A stretch of DNA of 64,000 nt from Streptomyces sp. GQFP (lineage in GTDB: Bacteria > Actinomycetota > Actinomycetes > Streptomycetales > Streptomycetaceae): NCBI RefSeq assembly GCF_021545335.1, contig NZ_CP089312.1:5642001-5706000 (forward strand), read 5' to 3'. Shown here piece after piece: positions 38,608 through 46,554 of this stretch; the first letter of the stretch is position 1, and each line of letters opens with the position of its first letter. The notes beneath the pieces were generated by a model. The model ran no database searches and had not been told where the DNA came from. It was given only the letters and a program-made list of their open reading frames with translations. Both the position numbers and the translations under genes were made by a program.

Positions 38608-41600
38608 ATGACGATGACCATTGGGCCCGCCGGACCGGGCAAGATCGTCACGTTCTACTCGTACAAGGGCGGCACCGGGCGCACCATGGCGCTGGCCAAC
38701 GTCGGCTGGATCCTCGCCAGCGCCGGCCACCGGGTCCTGCTGGTCGACTGGGACCTGGAAGCCCCCGGCCTGCACCGCTATCTGCACCCGCTGCTGGTCG
38801 ACCCCGAGCTGCGTTCCTCCAACGGTCTGATCAACATGATGCAGGCATACGTACGTACGGTGCTGAGTCCCCAGGAGCCCGCGGTCCGCTCCACGGCCGC
38901 CAGTGGCGGTCCGGAGCAGTCCCGCCCGGCAGCCTCCGCCACGGCCACCGCCGGGGCCGATGACTGGCTGCGGGCCGCGGCGGACCTGACGCCGTACACC
39001 ATCGGGCTCCTGCTGGAGCTGCCCCCCGGCGGCCGGCTGGACTTCCTGCCCGCCGGACGCCAGTCGGCCGCCTACTCCGCCGCCGTCACCAGCTTCAACT
39101 GGCACACCTTCTACGACCAGCACGGTGGCGGGCACTTCCTCCAGACCCTGCGCGAGGAGATGATCTCCCGATATGACTACGTGCTGATCGACAGTCGGAC
39201 CGGCGTCAGCGACATCTCCGGCATCTGCACGATCCTGCTGCCCGACGTCCTCGTCGACTGCTTCACCATGAGCGTCCAGAGCATCCGGGGCGGGGTCGAC
39301 GCGGCAGCCGCCGTACAGCGCTCCGAGCCCCGCCCCATCAGGGTGCTGCCCGTCCCCATGCGGGTCGAGGAGGCCGAGACCGAACGGCTGGAGGCCGGCC
39401 GGGACTTCAGCCGCAGCGAGTTCGGCCCCTTCCTGCAGCGCTGGCTGAGGGAGGAGGAACACGCCCGCTACTGGGGCGAGATCGAGATCCCGTACAAGGC
39501 GTTCTACGCCTACGAGGAGATCCCCGCCACGGTCGCCGACCGGCCCCTCCAGGAGCGCTCGCTGCTCACCGCGTTCGAGCGGCTCACCGAATGGATCTCC
39601 GAGGGGCAGGTGCGCCGGCTCGCCCCGCTGCCCGCCGACCGGCGGTCCGAACTGCGCACCGCCTATCTGCGCGTCCCCCGCACCCTGCTCACCCGGATCT
39701 ACGTCAGCTACGCGCCGCCGGGCCGGCTGTGGGCCGAGTGGGCGGCGGATGCCCTGGAGCTGATCGGCTACCAGGTCTCGCTGCACAACACGGTCGGCCC
39801 GGCCAGCGGCGTGCTGCCCGAGGTGGCCGGCACCCTGAACGGCCAGGGCCGGGTGCTGGCCATGCTGTCCTCCGAGTACGCGGCCCAGCCCCGGGCCGCC
39901 GCGATCCGCTTACAGCTGTCCGGGCACGAGACCGCCGGGGGCCCCGGCCTGATCGCCGTCCCAGTCCAGGAACTCGCCCCGGGCGCCGCCGAGCCGTATC
40001 TCGACAGCATGGCCCCCGACCTCAGCCGCTATGGGGCCGCCGAGGCCTTCGACCAGCTCGTCGCCGTTCTCGGGCTGCCCCCGGGCCGCCGTTTCCAGGA
40101 CGGTCCGGCCCCCGCGGCCGGTACGTCCCTGCCCAGCTTCCCCGGGTCGTTCCGGTCGACCCACCGCCTGCCCTCCCGCAACGTCTTCTTCACCGGGCGC
40201 GGCCCGCTCCTGGAGCGGCTGCGTGACCACTTCACCGCCGGGCCCACGGCCCCGGTGCCCAGACAGGTGCTGTACGGGATCAGTGGCATGGGCAAGACCC
40301 AGACCGCCCTGGAGTACGCCCACCGCTACAAGTCCGCCTACGACGTGGTCTGGTGGATCGACGCCGCCCAGCCCGGCTACATCCGCTCCGCCCTCGCCGA
40401 CCTCGCTCCTCACCTCGGCCTGGAGTCGGGCGAGAACGTGCGCGGCACCGCCCAGGCCGTGCTGCGCGCGCTCGGGGAAGGACGTCCGTACAAGCGCTGG
40501 CTCCTGGTGTACGACAATGCGGGCAGCCCCACCGAGCTGGACGGCCTGATCCCCGAGGGGCCGCCCGGCGGGCATGTGCTCGTCACCTCCCGGGACCGGT
40601 CCTGGGTCAACCGCGCGGGCGGGGTCGAGGTCGAGGTCTTCACCCGGGCGGAGAGCGTCGAACTGCTGCACACGTTCAGCCCGCAGCTCGCCGCCGAGGA
40701 CGCCGAACAGGTCGCCCACGAACTCGGCGACCTGCCGCTCGCGGTGGGCCAGGCGGCGGTCTGGCTCAGCCAGAGCAGCATGCCCGTCGAGATGTACCTC
40801 GCCCGGCTGCGCGACCGGCCCACCGACATCCTCGACGACACTTCGCTGCCGCCCAGGGAGTACCCCACCTCCGCGGCCATGACCTGGAAGCTGGCGGTGG
40901 CCGAACTGCGCGAGCGTAACCGGGCTGCCGCCGAGATGCTGGAGATCTGCTCCTTCTTCGGCCCCGCCCCGATCCCCATGCGGCTGCTCTACAGCCGTGC
41001 CGTCACCCGCGCCCTCACCATGGACGACGACTCCCGCGACGAACTGGCCGTCGCCCAGCTGCTGCGCGCCCTCAGCAGGTTCGGGCTGGCCCGCAGCGAC
41101 CAGGGCAGCGAGACCCTGACCGTGCACCGGCTCGTCCAGGCGGTCATCCGGGACGGCGTCGGCGAACAGCGCTGGACGGAGCTGCGCGGGGTGGTGCACA
41201 GGGCACTGACGGACGCCAACCCCGGCAACCCGGAGTCCACCACCGACTGGGACGAGTACGACGAACTCCTGCCGCACCTGGAGCCGTCGCGCGCGGCGGC
41301 CGACCCCAACCCCGAGGTCCGCAGACTGATCATCGACTCGGTGCGCTACCTGTGGAAGCGCAGTCTCTACGGCACGGCCCACGACCTCGCCGTACGCACC
41401 CTGGAACGCTGGGGGCGGCCGGGCTTCCCGGGCGGCGGCCCCGACGACCCGCACACCCTGATGCTCCGCACCCAGCTGGGCAACGTACTGCGCTCCCAGG
41501 GCAGGCTCACTGAGGCGTACGAACTCGACTCCGACGTCCTGCGGAGGTTCACCGAGGCCAAGGGTGCCGAGTACCCCGCCACCCTCGCCGCGGCCGGCAA

Positions 41601-42648
41601 CGTCGCCGCCGACCTGCGCGCCCTCGGCCGCTACCAGGAGGCCCGTGAACTGGACCGGCAGACCTGCGAGGTGGCGCTCCGCGAGTTCGGCGAGGACCAC
41701 CAGCGGACCCTGATGTACCTCAACAACCTCGGCATGTCCGAGTATCTGGCGGGCGACCGCCGAGCCGCCCTCGACCTGCACCGCTCGGCCTACGAACGGC
41801 AGCGGCAGAACCAGGGCAGCATGAAGCCGCGCACCCTGAACCTCGCCAACAACTACGCCCGTGACCTGCGCGAGGCCGGTGAACTGGCGGAGGCGCTGCG
41901 CCTGTTGGAGACGACCACCCGCCTCTACCAGCAGGTCCTGGGCGACAGCCACAGCGACACCCTGCGGGCCCGCAGGAACCTGGCCGTCGCCCTGCGCCGG
42001 GACGGCCGCTACGGCGAGGCCCACGACATCGACCAGGACATCCACGACCGCCTCCTCCTGGCCCATGGCGCCGACCACTACGACACCCTCGCTGCCGTCT
42101 GCAACCTGGCCAGCGACTTCGCCGCGCTCGGGGAGATCGGCCAGGCGCTGGAGCTGGCCGAGCGGGCCCTCGGCCGCTACCAGGACTACCTGGGCGGGGA
42201 ACACCCGGTCACCCTGGTCTGCGCCAGCAACATGGCGGTGTACCTGAGGCGGCTGGGCCGTGTGGAGGAGGCACTCGCGCTCTCGGGCAGCACCATGGAA
42301 CAGCTGCGCAGAGTCCTCGGAGAGTCGCACCTGTTCACCTGCTGCTGCGCGCTCAACCACGCCAACGATCTGGTGACGGCGGGCCGGACCCAGCAGGCCG
42401 CCGTCCTGGAGACCGCCGTACGGAAGGGACTCCTGCCGGTCCTCGGGCCCGACCACTACGACGTCATCGCCAGCACCTCCAACCTGTCGCTCAGCCTGCG
42501 CGCCCTGAACCGCACGACGGAGGCGGACGACCTGCACAACGACGCCCTGGAGCGGGCCAGACGCGCTCTGGGGCCGGACCACCCGACAACCCAGGCGATT
42601 ACGGAGGGCATACGGCTGGACTCCGACATCGAGCCGCCGACGACGTGA
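38608..42648 (+). CDS. fxsT: FxsT, ParA/TIR/NB-ARC/TPR giant signalling protein
   Basis: This 1,346-aa protein has four parts. A SIMIBI/ParA-like ATPase comes first, with the deviant Walker A Lys20-Gly-Gly-Thr-Gly-Arg-Thr26 and Trp-Asp-Leu-Glu-Ala-Pro-Gly. A second TIR-like domain spans about 362-490. An NB-ARC STAND ATPase has its P-loop (Gly-Ile-Ser-Gly-Met-Gly-Lys-Thr) near 557 and a Trp-Trp-Ile-Asp Walker B-like strand. A long TPR array runs from about 940 to the end (Leu-Gly-Asn-Val-Leu-Arg-Ser-Gln-Gly-Arg). This is the layout of the Fxs TPR protein. GAGGA precedes the ATG, 6 bp after fxsC. It looks like a sensor that would oligomerise on a trigger. Confidence 0.9.
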   Translation: MTMTIGPAGPGKIVTFYSYKGGTGRTMALANVGWILASAGHRVLLVDWDLEAPGLHRYLHPLLVDPELRSSNGLINMMQAYVRTVLSPQEPAVRSTAASGGPEQSRPAASATATAGADDWLRAAADLTPYTIGLLLELPPGGRLDFLPAGRQSAAYSAAVTSFNWHTFYDQHGGGHFLQTLREEMISRYDYVLIDSRTGVSDISGICTILLPDVLVDCFTMSVQSIRGGVDAAAAVQRSEPRPIRVLPVPMRVEEAETERLEAGRDFSRSEFGPFLQRWLREEEHARYWGEIEIPYKAFYAYEEIPATVADRPLQERSLLTAFERLTEWISEGQVRRLAPLPADRRSELRTAYLRVPRTLLTRIYVSYAPPGRLWAEWAADALELIGYQVSLHNTVGPASGVLPEVAGTLNGQGRVLAMLSSEYAAQPRAAAIRLQLSGHETAGGPGLIAVPVQELAPGAAEPYLDSMAPDLSRYGAAEAFDQLVAVLGLPPGRRFQDGPAPAAGTSLPSFPGSFRSTHRLPSRNVFFTGRGPLLERLRDHFTAGPTAPVPRQVLYGISGMGKTQTALEYAHRYKSAYDVVWWIDAAQPGYIRSALADLAPHLGLESGENVRGTAQAVLRALGEGRPYKRWLLVYDNAGSPTELDGLIPEGPPGGHVLVTSRDRSWVNRAGGVEVEVFTRAESVELLHTFSPQLAAEDAEQVAHELGDLPLAVGQAAVWLSQSSMPVEMYLARLRDRPTDILDDTSLPPREYPTSAAMTWKLAVAELRERNRAAAEMLEICSFFGPAPIPMRLLYSRAVTRALTMDDDSRDELAVAQLLRALSRFGLARSDQGSETLTVHRLVQAVIRDGVGEQRWTELRGVVHRALTDANPGNPESTTDWDEYDELLPHLEPSRAAADPNPEVRRLIIDSVRYLWKRSLYGTAHDLAVRTLERWGRPGFPGGGPDDPHTLMLRTQLGNVLRSQGRLTEAYELDSDVLRRFTEAKGAEYPATLAAAGNVAADLRALGRYQEARELDRQTCEVALREFGEDHQRTLMYLNNLGMSEYLAGDRRAALDLHRSAYERQRQNQGSMKPRTLNLANNYARDLREAGELAEALRLLETTTRLYQQVLGDSHSDTLRARRNLAVALRRDGRYGEAHDIDQDIHDRLLLAHGADHYDTLAAVCNLASDFAALGEIGQALELAERALGRYQDYLGGEHPVTLVCASNMAVYLRRLGRVEEALALSGSTMEQLRRVLGESHLFTCCCALNHANDLVTAGRTQQAAVLETAVRKGLLPVLGPDHYDVIASTSNLSLSLRALNRTTEADDLHNDALERARRALGPDHPTTQAITEGIRLDSDIEPPTT

Positions 42649-42712
42649 GACGACGACGAGGGAGGACCGCGGCGGAACTCGTCCGCGAGCCTTTCCCCGG
42701 TCCACCCGGCAG

Positions 42713-42727
42713 CTGACAAGCTGTCAG
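42713..42727. promoter_or_regulatory. Inverted repeat in the fxsT–fxsB gap
   Basis: CTGACA-AGC-TGTCAG is a perfect 6-bp inverted repeat, 65 bp after fxsT and 88 bp before fxsB. It may be an operator, as the stem is short for a terminator. It suggests that fxsB has its own promoter. Confidence 0.4.
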
Positions 42728-42814
42728 TTGCTGCCATCCATCACCCCTGTGCCCGTGGCGCCCCGGCCGTCGGCGCGTGCGGCCCAGGCACAGGCCTGAT
42801 CCAGAGGCTGGCCC

Positions 42815-44014
42815 ATGGTTCCCTTCCGGCAGTTCCTGCTGAAGATCCACAGCCATTGCAACCTGGCGTGCGACTACTGTTACGTCTATGAGTCGGCCGA
42901 CCAGAGCTGGCGCGACCGTCCCATGAGCATGGACCTGGCGACGGTCCGCCGTACCGCCGCCCTCATCGCCGAACACGCCCGCACCCACGACCTGACCGAG
43001 GTCCACGTCGTGCTGCACGGCGGCGAGCCGCTACTGGTGGGCGCGGCGCGGCTGGAGGCGACGCTGCGCGTGCTCGTCGACGCCCTCGACGGGGTGGCGG
43101 CCCTGAGGCTCACACTCCAGACCAACGGCCTGCGGCTTGCCCAGGACCCGGCGCTGTTACCGGTCCTGGCCCGGTACGGCGTACGGATCGGCGTCAGTCT
43201 CGACGGCACCCCGGCCAACCATGACCAGCACCGCCGCCGCCCGGACGGCCGCGGCAGCCATGCGGGCGTCGCAACGGCGCTGCGGTTGCTCGCCGACGAC
43301 CCGTATCGCGGCCTGTACGCGGGCGTACTGTGCGTCATCGACCTGACGGCCGACCCGGTGGAGACGTACGAGGCCCTGCTGGAGTTCGCCCCGCCCCGCC
43401 TGGACCTGCTCCTGCCGCACGCCACCTGGCACACCCCGCCACCCGGTCTGCCCGGCCGCACCACCCCGCCCTCGGCTCCGCCCGGCGTGGACCCCGAGGA
43501 GCCGGTGCCGTACGCCCGCTGGCTCTGCACGGTGTTCGACCACTGGTACGGAGCCCCGAGCCGACGGACCGGCATCCGGCTCTTCGAGGAGATCTCGGTC
43601 CTGCTGCTGGGCGGCACAGCCCGCAGCGAGTCGGTCGGACTCGCCCCGGTCGACCTGGTGGTGGTGGAAACCGACGGCACGATCGAACAGGCCGACTCCC
43701 TCAAGGTCACCTACCCGGGCGCCCCGGCCACCGGCCTGGACGTCTTCGCCCACACCTTCGCGGACGCGGCCCGCCACGAGGCATTCCGGGCCCGCCAGCG
43801 CGGCAGGGCCGGCCTCGCCCCGGTCTGCGCGGCCTGCCCCCGAGCGGAGGTCTGCGGCGGCGGCCTGTACGCCCACCGCTATCACCCCGGGGCGGTACCG
43901 ACCCCCTTCGCGGTCCCATCCGTCTACTGCCCCGACCTGGCCGTCCTGGTCGACCACATCGCAGGGCGCCTCAGCAGGGACGTTCCGCCCCTTGTCGGGT
44001 CGGTGTGGGGGTAA
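42815..44014 (+). CDS. fxsB: FxsB, radical SAM/SPASM peptide maturase
   Basis: This 399-aa radical SAM enzyme has the cluster motif Cys-Asn-Leu-Ala-Cys-Asp-Tyr-Cys close to the N-terminus. The Gly-Gly-Glu-Pro-Leu SAM-binding motif is near residue 70. C-terminal SPASM-type cysteines follow in Val-Cys-Ala-Ala-Cys-Pro-Arg-Ala-Glu-Val-Cys-Gly-Gly and Tyr-Cys-Pro, for auxiliary clusters. It should act on FxsA, forming a carbon crosslink. Many FxsB proteins carry a C-terminal metallohydrolase-like extension; here that part is a separate gene 86 bp downstream. GAGG lies 7 nt before the ATG. Confidence 0.93.
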   Translation: MVPFRQFLLKIHSHCNLACDYCYVYESADQSWRDRPMSMDLATVRRTAALIAEHARTHDLTEVHVVLHGGEPLLVGAARLEATLRVLVDALDGVAALRLTLQTNGLRLAQDPALLPVLARYGVRIGVSLDGTPANHDQHRRRPDGRGSHAGVATALRLLADDPYRGLYAGVLCVIDLTADPVETYEALLEFAPPRLDLLLPHATWHTPPPGLPGRTTPPSAPPGVDPEEPVPYARWLCTVFDHWYGAPSRRTGIRLFEEISVLLLGGTARSESVGLAPVDLVVVETDGTIEQADSLKVTYPGAPATGLDVFAHTFADAARHEAFRARQRGRAGLAPVCAACPRAEVCGGGLYAHRYHPGAVPTPFAVPSVYCPDLAVLVDHIAGRLSRDVPPLVGSVWG

Positions 44015-44100
44015 GGGTATTTCGAGGGTGAATCCGGCAGGGCCGGTTCCTGGATGGCGGCGGCCCCTCCGCCGGCCTCGACCCGCGAGGAGCAAGCCCC

Positions 44101-45318
44101 GTGTCCGACCCAGCCCCCCTCCGACCTTCCGGCCCACCCCTTGACGCCCCCTCTGCTTCCGGCTCCGCAACCTCTCTCGGTTCCGGCCCCGCCTCTGCCA
44201 CTGCTTCCGGGACCGGCTGCGCCCCTGCCCCCGCCTCCGGCTTCGTCCCCAGGCCCCGGCACGGCTCCCTCGCCCTGCGCCCCCACGACCTCGACCCCGA
44301 CCTGATCGACGCCATCGCCCGAGCCCGGGGCGGTGCCGCCGGCGTCGCGGTGCTGCGCCGGGGCCAGTTGGGCAAGCGCATGTTGCTGGCGGTGGCCGTG
44401 CGCCGGGCGCTGCCGTCCGACGTCGGCTTCGAGGAGCCGTACCGGCGGTTGTCCGAGATGCACCGCGTCGACCCGGACCGTTGGCGGCGGACGATGCTCC
44501 ACCCCTACCTGGACGAGGGGCTGGCCCGTGCGCTGGCCGAGTCCGCCCAGGGTGCGCGGCCCGATCTTGGCTGGTTCGGCGAACTGGTCCGGGGCGGACC
44601 TGCCGCGCTGTCCGGACCGCATGTGCTGTCCGCCGAGTGCGACGGCGTCGTACTGAGCGTCCGGCTGGCCGACCGCGGCCCCTTCCGCGACGTCCACGGC
44701 TACCCCCTCGCCGCCCCGCAGACCCCCGACGAGGTCCGCCACTGGCAGGGGCTGCTGGACGGAGCCTGGCAGGTCCTGGTCCGTCGTCATCCCTGGCACG
44801 CCCGGGCCGTCGCCGCCTGTCTGACCACCCTGGTGCCGCTGCACCCCGCTCCCGGCGGTACGTCGGTCAGTTCGGCCGCCCGCCGGGCCTACGGCGCCGT
44901 CGCCCTCTCCCCGCCCGGCGACCCGGTGCTCCTCGCGCTGACCCTGGTCCACGAGTTCCTGCACGTCCAGCTCGGCGCCCTGCTCGACCTGGTCCCGCTG
45001 TACGGCCCGCCCTCCTCGGCCCGCTACGACGCACCCTGGCGCCCCGACCCGCGTCCGCTCGACGCGCTCCTCCAGGGGACCTACGCCCACCTCGGCGTCT
45101 GCGACTTCTGGCACACCGAACGGATCGCCGCCCGGCCCGACCCCCGGGCCGAGCAGGAGCACACCACCTGGTACGGCCACACCGACACCGCCGTCGACAC
45201 GCTCCTCGGCAGCGGCGAACTCCTGCCCCCCGGCCGCCGCTTCACCGAGGAGATGCGCCGCGCCCTCGCCCGTTCAAGGGAAGTTCCCGGCAACCTTGGG
45301 CACCTTCCGATCGTCTGA
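44101..45318 (+). CDS. HExxH peptide-modification protein of the Fxs system
   Basis: This 405-aa protein has Val-His284-Glu-Phe-Leu-His288, an intact HExxH zinc motif, in the context Leu-Thr-Leu-Val-His-Glu-Phe-Leu-His-Val-Gln. The N-terminal ~45 residues are Pro/Ala/Ser-rich. The build matches the HExxH proteins found next to, or fused to, FxsB. It might cleave the FxsA leader or only bind it. The GTG at 44101 has a GAGGAG site upstream. It shares the strand and probably the transcript with fxsB. Confidence 0.85.
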   Translation: MSDPAPLRPSGPPLDAPSASGSATSLGSGPASATASGTGCAPAPASGFVPRPRHGSLALRPHDLDPDLIDAIARARGGAAGVAVLRRGQLGKRMLLAVAVRRALPSDVGFEEPYRRLSEMHRVDPDRWRRTMLHPYLDEGLARALAESAQGARPDLGWFGELVRGGPAALSGPHVLSAECDGVVLSVRLADRGPFRDVHGYPLAAPQTPDEVRHWQGLLDGAWQVLVRRHPWHARAVAACLTTLVPLHPAPGGTSVSSAARRAYGAVALSPPGDPVLLALTLVHEFLHVQLGALLDLVPLYGPPSSARYDAPWRPDPRPLDALLQGTYAHLGVCDFWHTERIAARPDPRAEQEHTTWYGHTDTAVDTLLGSGELLPPGRRFTEEMRRALARSREVPGNLGHLPIV

Positions 45319-45362
45319 ACGGGCGGACCCGCGCGGTGCGCACGGGCGGGAAGGAGTCGGCG

Positions 45363-45914
45363 GTGACGTCCATACGCTTCTGGGCATCCGGTGTCGGGGC
45401 CGTGGTGGTACTGGTGGCCACCGGGGCGTGGGTGCTGTGGCCGACGGGGGTCGATGCCCGCCTGTGGGGCGAGGTACGGCCCGTGATCGAGACCCGGCTC
45501 GTGGCCGACTCCCGGGGCAGCGGTTACGAGGAGACCGTGCCCGGGAGCAGGGTGCGGTGGTTCTGCCGGGCGGAGCCGCTCGAACTCCGTGCGGACGGCG
45601 ACGGATTCGTACGGGCCGGTGTCAACACCCTGTGTATGGCGTACGGAACCCGCGCGGGCGCTCTCGTGGAGTGCGGCGGCTCCAGCTACCCGCAGGTCGT
45701 GCGGCTGGAGCGGGACGACGACGCCCCCGGCGGCTACCGCGTCGTGTCGCGGGAGGAGCCGCCGGACGGCGCGGGCTACGCGGACTGGACGGAGGACCAC
45801 TTCAGCTTCTTCGCCGAGTCCGACGCCGACGCCACCCTCTCGTCCACCGCCCTGGAGACCGCCGCCCGAGCCCACTTCGGCCTGCCCTCCGGGGCCCAGG
45901 TGGCAACCTGCTGA
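45363..45914 (+). CDS. Membrane-anchored protein at the end of the Fxs cluster
   Basis: This 183-aa protein has an N-terminal hydrophobic anchor or signal (about residues 8-27) and an exported domain. Four Cys are visible (Trp-Phe-Cys-Arg, Thr-Leu-Cys-Met, Glu-Cys-Gly-Gly and the C-terminal Cys), possibly two disulfides. No family is recognised. AAGGAG precedes the GTG at 45363, 44 bp after the HExxH gene. Its position suggests, but does not prove, a role in export or reception of the Fxs product. It ends 4 bp before the tail of a gene on the other strand. Confidence 0.72.
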   Translation: MTSIRFWASGVGAVVVLVATGAWVLWPTGVDARLWGEVRPVIETRLVADSRGSGYEETVPGSRVRWFCRAEPLELRADGDGFVRAGVNTLCMAYGTRAGALVECGGSSYPQVVRLERDDDAPGGYRVVSREEPPDGAGYADWTEDHFSFFAESDADATLSSTALETAARAHFGLPSGAQVATC

Positions 45915-45918
45915 CCGG

Positions 45919-46140
45919 CTACTTCAGGAGTGGCAGGTTGAGGTTGTTGACCAGTGGTCCTTCGATGGTGACGCCCTCGGTGACCAGGGACTCGACCCCG
46001 GGCAGCGGCAGCGGCAGCGCGGACGTGGCCGCCGAGGGCTCGGGTGCGAGTACGGCGACGAGGGCCGCCGCGGAGAGCAGCACGGCGGCGGCGGTCAGGA
46101 CGACGACGGAACGGGTGCGGGCAGGGGGTTTGGCACGCAT
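45919..46140 (-). CDS. Small secreted peptide, 73 aa
   Basis: The precursor has a basic start (Met-Arg-Ala-Lys-Pro-Pro-Ala-Arg-Thr-Arg), a hydrophobic core rich in Ala/Val/Leu to about residue 40 and a short mature part of ~33 residues with Pro-Leu-Pro-Leu-Pro and Asn-Asn-Leu-Asn-Leu-Pro-Leu-Leu-Lys. No Cys, so it is not a disulfide peptide. GGAAAGG precedes the ATG. It lies downstream of the 42-aa peptide gene on the same strand, across a strong terminator. Function unknown. Confidence 0.65.
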   Translation of the reverse strand: MRAKPPARTRSVVVLTAAAVLLSAAALVAVLAPEPSAATSALPLPLPGVESLVTEGVTIEGPLVNNLNLPLLK

Positions 46141-46192
46141 GGGGACTTCGGAGGCCTTTCCGGCAGAGGCACAGCAAAAAAAGGGGGGAGGG

Positions 46193-46230
46193 GGGCGGGC
46201 CGGGCCCGGGGCGCCGGGCCCGGCCCGCCC
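46193..46230 (-). terminator. Very strong hairpin with T tract between two small-peptide genes
   Basis: The 17-nt arms 46193-46209 and 46214-46230 pair perfectly and are pure G/C, around a 4-nt loop. On the minus strand the hairpin is followed, after a C-rich stretch, by seven T (plus-strand run of A near 46176-46182). This is an unusually strong intrinsic terminator for the 42-aa peptide gene, whose stop is 4 bp away. Confidence 0.88.
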
Positions 46231-46233
46231 GCG

Positions 46234-46362
46234 TCAGATCTGCGGCGTCTCGATGACCAGGCCGGCGATGTCGATGCCGATGGCCGCGGCCTGGGTGGTG
46301 AAGGCGCCGAGGAGCAGGGCGGTGGCGGCCAGGAGGGTGGCGACACGACGGGCAGAACGCAT
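46234..46362 (-). CDS. Tiny secreted peptide, 42 aa
   Basis: The frame runs from an ATG at 46362 to TGA at 46234. It reads Met-Arg-Ser-Ala-Arg-Arg-Val-Ala, a hydrophobic core (Leu-Leu-Ala-Ala-Thr-Ala-Leu-Leu-Leu-Gly), Thr-Gln-Ala-Ala-Ala as a likely cleavage site near residue 27, and a mature tail of ~15 residues (Ile-Gly-Ile-Asp-Ile-Ala-Gly-Leu-Val-Ile-Glu-Thr-Pro-Gln-Ile). AAAGGAAG lies about 9 nt upstream. Dedicated terminator and a repeated promoter element argue that it is a real, regulated gene. It may be a signalling peptide. Confidence 0.7.
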   Translation of the reverse strand: MRSARRVATLLAATALLLGAFTTQAAAIGIDIAGLVIETPQI

Positions 46363-46386
46363 GGGACGGGACTTCCTTTCACTGCG

Positions 46387-46421
46387 CTTGATGCACCACT
46401 TGGCACTTGATGCACCACTTG
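46387..46421. repeat. Two 16-nt direct repeats upstream of the 42-aa peptide gene
   Basis: CTTGATGCACCACTTG occurs at 46387-46402 and, without change, at 46406-46421, 19 bp apart, close to two helical turns. Relative to the peptide's ATG the repeats sit at -25 to -59. Two identical sites on one face of the helix are the mark of a cooperative activator or repressor. Confidence 0.9.
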
Positions 46422-46554
46422 ATCAGGACGTTCCGTGGCTGCCCAGCAGTCCGTTCAGGGATGCCGAACGGGCCCGAAGCTCCCTCGTGCGTGGGAAGTC
46501 TCCGGCGTGGCGCGCATGGATTCGGGGCGCCACCCGTACGAGTGACGGCGGCGG

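Noticed and set aside
39910..42705. 931-codon open frame opposite fxsT
   Set aside because: fxsT has recognisable P-loops and TPRs; the antisense product is Gly/Val/Gln-rich with no domain.
42649..42814. A second FxsA precursor in the fxsT–fxsB gap
   Set aside because: No frame ends in Phe-x-Ser-x-x followed by a stop.
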